Source: Buxus sempervirens (lineage: Eukaryota > Streptophyta > Magnoliopsida > Buxales > Buxaceae). Taken from it: 64,000 nucleotides of DNA. The stretch lies in assembly GCA_947561395.2 (NCBI GenBank), contig OX387183.1, positions 37,926,901 through 37,990,900 on the forward strand. Reading direction: 5' to 3'. The position numbers and the translations under genes are program-made. Shown in pieces: positions 59,531-64,000 of this stretch. Within the stretch, counting starts at the first letter, position 1. Each line of letters opens with the position of its first letter. The notes below the pieces were generated by a model. It saw nothing but the letters and a program-made list of their open reading frames with translations. It did no database searches and was not told where the DNA came from.

Positions 59531-62500
59531 TTTAAGTTGATTAGAATAAGTTATAGAAGTCATGGTTCAAATGACGTCTAAATCGGAGTCAAATTGAAGA
59601 TTTTATACTTTGCGTTAGATAGAGTTTGATGTGGCGTTCGAACGTTCCCTGATTTATTCAGTTGCAGAGAAACCTGAGAGTAGCATTCAAGACCGTTAGA
59701 TGTGTCGCTCGAATGAGACATGCTCTGTGGTGAATTGCAGATAAACCGGAGAGTAGTGTTCGAGAACATGAGAGCCGACGTTCGAATGAGCACATGTTTT
59801 TAACCTGGCGTGAGAACAACGTTCAAAACAGACCATATAAGCTGATTTCGCGAATCGAACATGAGAGCCGCGTTAGAGACCGCTCGAACATTCGAGACGT
59901 AAAATCACTTATAAAAATTCCGATATTTTCTAATTCAAATCCAACTTCTCCTAGATTTCTTCCTAACCTATATAAGCATCTTTAGGATGTTCCAAAACAT
60001 TACTAAAGTCATTTTTGGAACCCTAAATCGTCTTGTGTGAGGAAGAGAAACTTCTCTCCTACTTTTCTACTTTTGAGCCATCAATCATTCTTTTCTTATT
60101 TCTTATCTTACCTTGGAGTTTCAGGTTGAAGAGTTTGCTCATAGGAGTTTCTACAGTTGTTGAGCGAGTTCGTTTAGCATTTCACAAAGAAGATATTCAA
60201 AGTTCTGGATCGTTCCAAGGGTGCAAGTCTGAATAATTCTTCAAATACTCAGAGCGGTTAGTCAGATCCTTGATTCTGTTAGTCATGGACAGTCTTCCAC
60301 TGCCCCACCCTTGATGTCAGTAATTATGCCTACTGGAAAGTCCATATGAGAGCCTATCTTAAGGCTATTGATGATAAGGTATGGGGAAGTGTTGAGAGAG
60401 GATGGACTCTACCCACTGTTACTGTAGATGGAGATAATAAACCCAAAGATCCAACTCAGTGGACCAAAGAAGAGTTGATTGAAGTAAATCACAACAGTAA
60501 AGGTGTCAATGCACTCTTTAGTGCAATATCTACTGATGAGTTCAAGTAGGTGTCCACATGTCAAACTAGTAAAGAAATTTGGGATATTTTAGAAACCACT
60601 CATGTGGGAACTGTCCTTGTGAAGAATTCCAAATTGCATGCTCATCACTAGGTTTGAAGAATTGAAGATGAGTGAGGATGAACCTTTTGATGATTTTTAT
60701 GCCAAACTCAGTGATAGAATTCCTTCCAACCTAGGTGATAGAATTCCTTCCAATAGAGTGGTGAGAAAAATTCTTAGAGCACTTCCTAAGAAGTTTAGGC
60801 CCAAAGTTACTGCCATAGAAGAAAGTAAGGACATTGATAGTATTAGAGTAGAAGACCTTATAGGTTCAATTCAGTCTTACGAGCTTACTCTTCCCCAAAC
60901 TAAGAAGCATAAGTCTATTGCTCTTAAAACAATAAGAGAGGAGACTTATGATGATTCTAGCCGGGATTTTATGGCAGATGAAGATATTGCTCTCTTTGTA
61001 AAAAATTTCAGAAAAATTTTCAAAATAAAGAAACCAAAGAGAGGCAATGAAAGACCTAAGTTTAGAGGTAGTTCTAGTGGCAATGACAAGAAGTTTAAGA
61101 CCAAATCTGAGAATAAGGACTACAAAAATCCCAAGGACACCCAGTTGAAGAAACTTCAGCAAATTAGATGCCATGAATGTCAAGGTTTTGGTCACATTAG
61201 GTCTGAGTGTCCTACCTTCAAGAAACTTCAAGGGAAAGTTATGAATGCTACCCTGTCTGATGATGAGAGTGCTTCTGACCAAGACAGTGAGGATTCCTCT
61301 ACTGAGGAAAGACCAAACTACATGGCATTCACTTCTATTGTGGGGAGTAATGATGCTAACAAACATGAAGACTTTATACCAAGTGAGAATGCAATAGATT
61401 GTCATGATGAGTCTGATGATGAGGAAAATATGCAAGAAGCATATGATAAGCTTTTTAAAGAGTGCTTGAAGGTAAAGAAACAATTGAAATCCATTCTTAA
61501 AAGGCTTAATGAAGTAAAACTCAAGAAAGAAGATATCCAGGCAAAATTTGAAGAGTCTACTTCATATGTATGTGAATTTAAGTTAAAGATTGAATCCCTT
61601 GAGTTTGAAAATAAGTCTCTTAAGGTAGAGCTTGAAAAGACAAAAACCCAACTTTAGAACTTTTCTACAGGTTCAACAAACTTGGACAATATGTTAGGCG
61701 TTTGTCAAAAAGGGACTGATAAAAGAGGATTAAGATACAAGGATGCTTCCAAGGATGCACCTTCCTCTTCTAAGACTAAATCTTTACCTCCTAAAGGAAA
61801 GAATAAGTCTACTCCACCCAAGGGTCAACCCAAAAAGGGATTTCAATCTAATAACTTTATTCCCACTTGTCACTTTTGTGGAATTAAAGGACATATTAGG
61901 CCAAATTGTTGGAATTTAAATCAAAATTATAGGAAATCCTTTCCTAGAAAGCCTCAGGAGAATTTGTCTAATCAAGTCAAAGAGCTTTCAAATCAGACAA
62001 AACTCTTAAGTCAACAATTAGCCTCCTTGACTAGAAAATCCTCTAAACCCAAGCAACTTTGGGTAAGAAAAAGTGATTTGATTTGTAACGTGGTCCATAT
62101 TGCTTTAAAGGCTAGAAAGTCTTAGGTGGTACTTGGATAGTGCTTGTTCCCATCACATGTGTGGTGACAGGTCTTTGCTTAAATCACTTGAGGATTAAAC
62201 TTATAGAACTGTTACTTTTGGTGATGGAGGCAAAGCTCCTATAGTAGGTAAGTGTGTTATTGAAATTCATGGTTTACCTACTTTGCATGATATGTTATTT
62301 GTTGATGGACTGAAAGCAAATTTAATTCGCATAAGTCAAGTGTGTGATTCAAACATGGAGGTTAAATTTGCTAAAAACATGTGTTTTGTGTTTGATTCAA
62401 ATGGCTTGTGTGTGCTTCAAGGTGAAAGAACTCTTGATAATTGCTATGGTGTTGTTCCTAACTCTGATTTTGTATGCAATAGTACAAAAATTGATTTGCA

Positions 62501-64000
62501 TGATTTGTGGCATCAAAGGTTAGGACATTTAAATTACAAAAACTTGACTAATTTGTCCAAGCATGATATTATTAGAGATCTTCCCAAACTTGTGAAAATT
62601 GATTCTACTGTGTGTGGGCCATGTCAATTGGGAAAACAAATTAGGACAAGTCATAAAAAGACTTCTGAGTCTTTAACCCACAGACCACTTGAATTGTTGT
62701 CGATGATTTCTCTAGATTCACTTGGGGTTGAATTATTAAGAGAAAAATGAGAAGCAGCTGAGTTGGTCAAGTCTTTGTGTAGAAGACTCTCAAATGAAAA
62801 AGAGTCTAAAGTTGGAAGGATTAGGAGTGACCATGGGAAAGAGTTTGTGAACTCAATCCTAGAAAATTTGTCTTGAAGAGGGAATTCATTAAGAGTTCTT
62901 TGCATCCATTATTCCACAACAAAATGGAGTAGTTGAAAGGAAAAACAGGGTACTTCAAGAAATGGCTCATGTAATGATTCATGCAAGGAAAGTAGCCATG
63001 TATTTCTTGGGTGAAGCTATTAACACAGCTTGTCATGTGATTAATAGGGTTTATTTGAGACCATGGAGTACTGAGACTCCTTATGAACTTTGGTTTGGTA
63101 AAAATCCCACAGTTAAATATTTCCATGTCTTTGGAAGTAAGTGCTTTATTTTTAGAAATAGGGAAAATTTAGCCAAGTTTGATGCTAAGAGTGATGAAGG
63201 AATTTTTCTAGGTTACTCTAGAAACAGTAGGGCCTACCGTCTATACAATTTATGTACACAAATAGTTATGGAATCCATCAATGTTGTGGTGGATGAGATT
63301 TTTGGTGAGTCGCATGTTGAGGGGGAGTCAATTCTTGAGTTGAATGATCATGACCAGAATGTTGATATTCAAACTCCTAAGTCTTCTGAGTCTACTCCTA
63401 AATTTGGAGGTTCTACACCTTCCAAATCTGTAGGAACCACTCCTTCTAGATTTGTAGAAAGTTCTCCTTCTACATTTGTTCCTACAAAAGAACTTTCTTC
63501 TAGAGTCGAGTTAAATCATCCCAAAGAGCTTTTAATTGGTGATTTGAATGAGGGAATGAGTCTACGTAGGAAAGTTCTGAATCAAATGTCTTATACTTCC
63601 TATGTGTCAAAACTTGAACCTAAGCAGGTAGAGGAAGCACTTACTGATGAGTGCTGGATAAATTCCATGCATGATGAACTAAATCAGTTCATTAGAAATG
63701 ATGCGTGGTATTTTATTCTTAGACCTGAAAATCACAATGTGATTGGTACCAAGTGGATTTTCAAAAATAAAACAGATGAACATGGTACTATTGTGAGAAA
63801 TAAGGCTAGATTGGTGGCACAGGGATATACCCAAGTTGAGGGTATTGATTTTGATGAAACCTTTGCTCCTATAGCTAGGCTTGAATCAATTAGGATTCTA
63901 CTAGCTATTGCTTGTCACTTGGGCTTTAAATTGTATGAAATGGATGTTAAAAGTGCTTTTCTGAATGGGATACTTAATAAAGAAGTATACGTTGAACAAC
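59531..64000 (+). mobile_element. Ty1/Copia LTR retrotransposon, SIRE-like, broken, runs off the window
   Basis: A fossil Copia element in plus orientation. The 5' LTR probably covers about 59530-60242: it has a TATA-like CCTATATAAGC near 59967 and ends near a degenerate tRNA-Met primer site with CAGAGC at 60248. Its start is not resolved. The internal region from about 60340 shows Copia order: gag with two CCHC knuckles, protease, integrase, then reverse transcriptase at the window edge. The two-knuckle gag with an acidic Ser-rich stretch points to the SIRE/Maximus lineage. It is broken in several places, roughly five or more, so it is an older insertion. The 3' part and 3' LTR are outside. 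Confidence 0.88.
60340..64000 (+). pseudogene. gag-pol region of the SIRE-like Copia element (partial)
   Basis: Signatures in order: gag N-terminal region (MRAYLKAIDDKVW, about 60346); a UBN2-like gag block (about 60640-60900); a CCHC knuckle RCHECQGFGHIRSECP (about 61170) followed by an acidic SDDESASDQDSEDSS tract; a coiled-coil-like Lys/Glu-rich stretch (about 61440-61650); a second knuckle CHFCGIKGHIRPNC (about 61870); a protease box around 62130; integrase zinc region LWHQRLGHLNYKNL (about 62505) and integrase core (about 62820-63150); and reverse transcriptase [40 protein letters not shown] (about 63750-63870). The coding region is interrupted several times and cannot encode a polyprotein. 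Confidence 0.9.

Overview
The window looks like nuclear DNA of a flowering plant with a large, transposon-rich genome. It is AT-rich, has GT-AG introns, long AT/GA/CT microsatellites, and plant families of hAT, Mutator, Ty3/Gypsy (chromovirus), Ty1/Copia (SIRE-like) and RTE elements. I see no intact, uninterrupted host protein-coding gene. Everything recognisable is a pseudogene, a captured gene fragment or a mobile element.

The backbone is an unprocessed (intron-containing) duplicate of the spliceosomal DEAH-box helicase PRP16 (DEAH7/CUV), plus strand, about 10.24-55.42 kb. Thirteen exons can be followed by homology and splice signals. It carries several stops and frameshifts, and many losses at CpG sites, including the helicase motif VI arginines. 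Its introns hold a chromovirus-type solo LTR (13.39-16.13 kb), the broken 3' end of an unknown gene, an RTE LINE tail and a minus-strand LRR-protein pseudogene.

The most striking structure is the 30.4-kb PRP16 intron at 22.97-53.41 kb, a stack of insertions in which most boundaries are marked by exact target-site duplications. A small hAT element (23345-53033, TSD TTGGGATT) contains a larger transposase-bearing hAT (23854-52855, TSD GGGATATG). The transposase gene of that second hAT is split twice: by a nearly whole Tekay-type Ty3/Gypsy element (24669-34604, TSD GTATG) and by a 13.7-kb Mutator-like element (35394-49105, TSD ATCTCTAAC). The Mutator-like element carries exons of an SNF4-like (KIN-beta-gamma) gene and other exon-like fragments. 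Inside it are a 3.1-kb solo LTR (38696-41783, TSD ACGAA) and an 89-bp satellite array whose two arms are in opposite orientation, itself interrupted by a further TIR element.

Left flank (1-10.2 kb): a second, badly decayed copy of the same transposase-bearing hAT family (1-3551, running off the window), a non-autonomous member (5622-6534, TSD ATTTGAGG) and two further hAT-like terminal structures. Right flank (55.4-64 kb): a local tandem duplication, a TRIM-like solo LTR, an A-rich broken coding stretch, a Pack-hAT element (57539-59078, TSD ATTGGTAC) carrying a clean first exon of an Alba-family gene, and the 5' part of a broken SIRE-like Ty1/Copia element running off the window.

All assignments rest on reading the sequence and on recalled family signatures. 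No database search was run.
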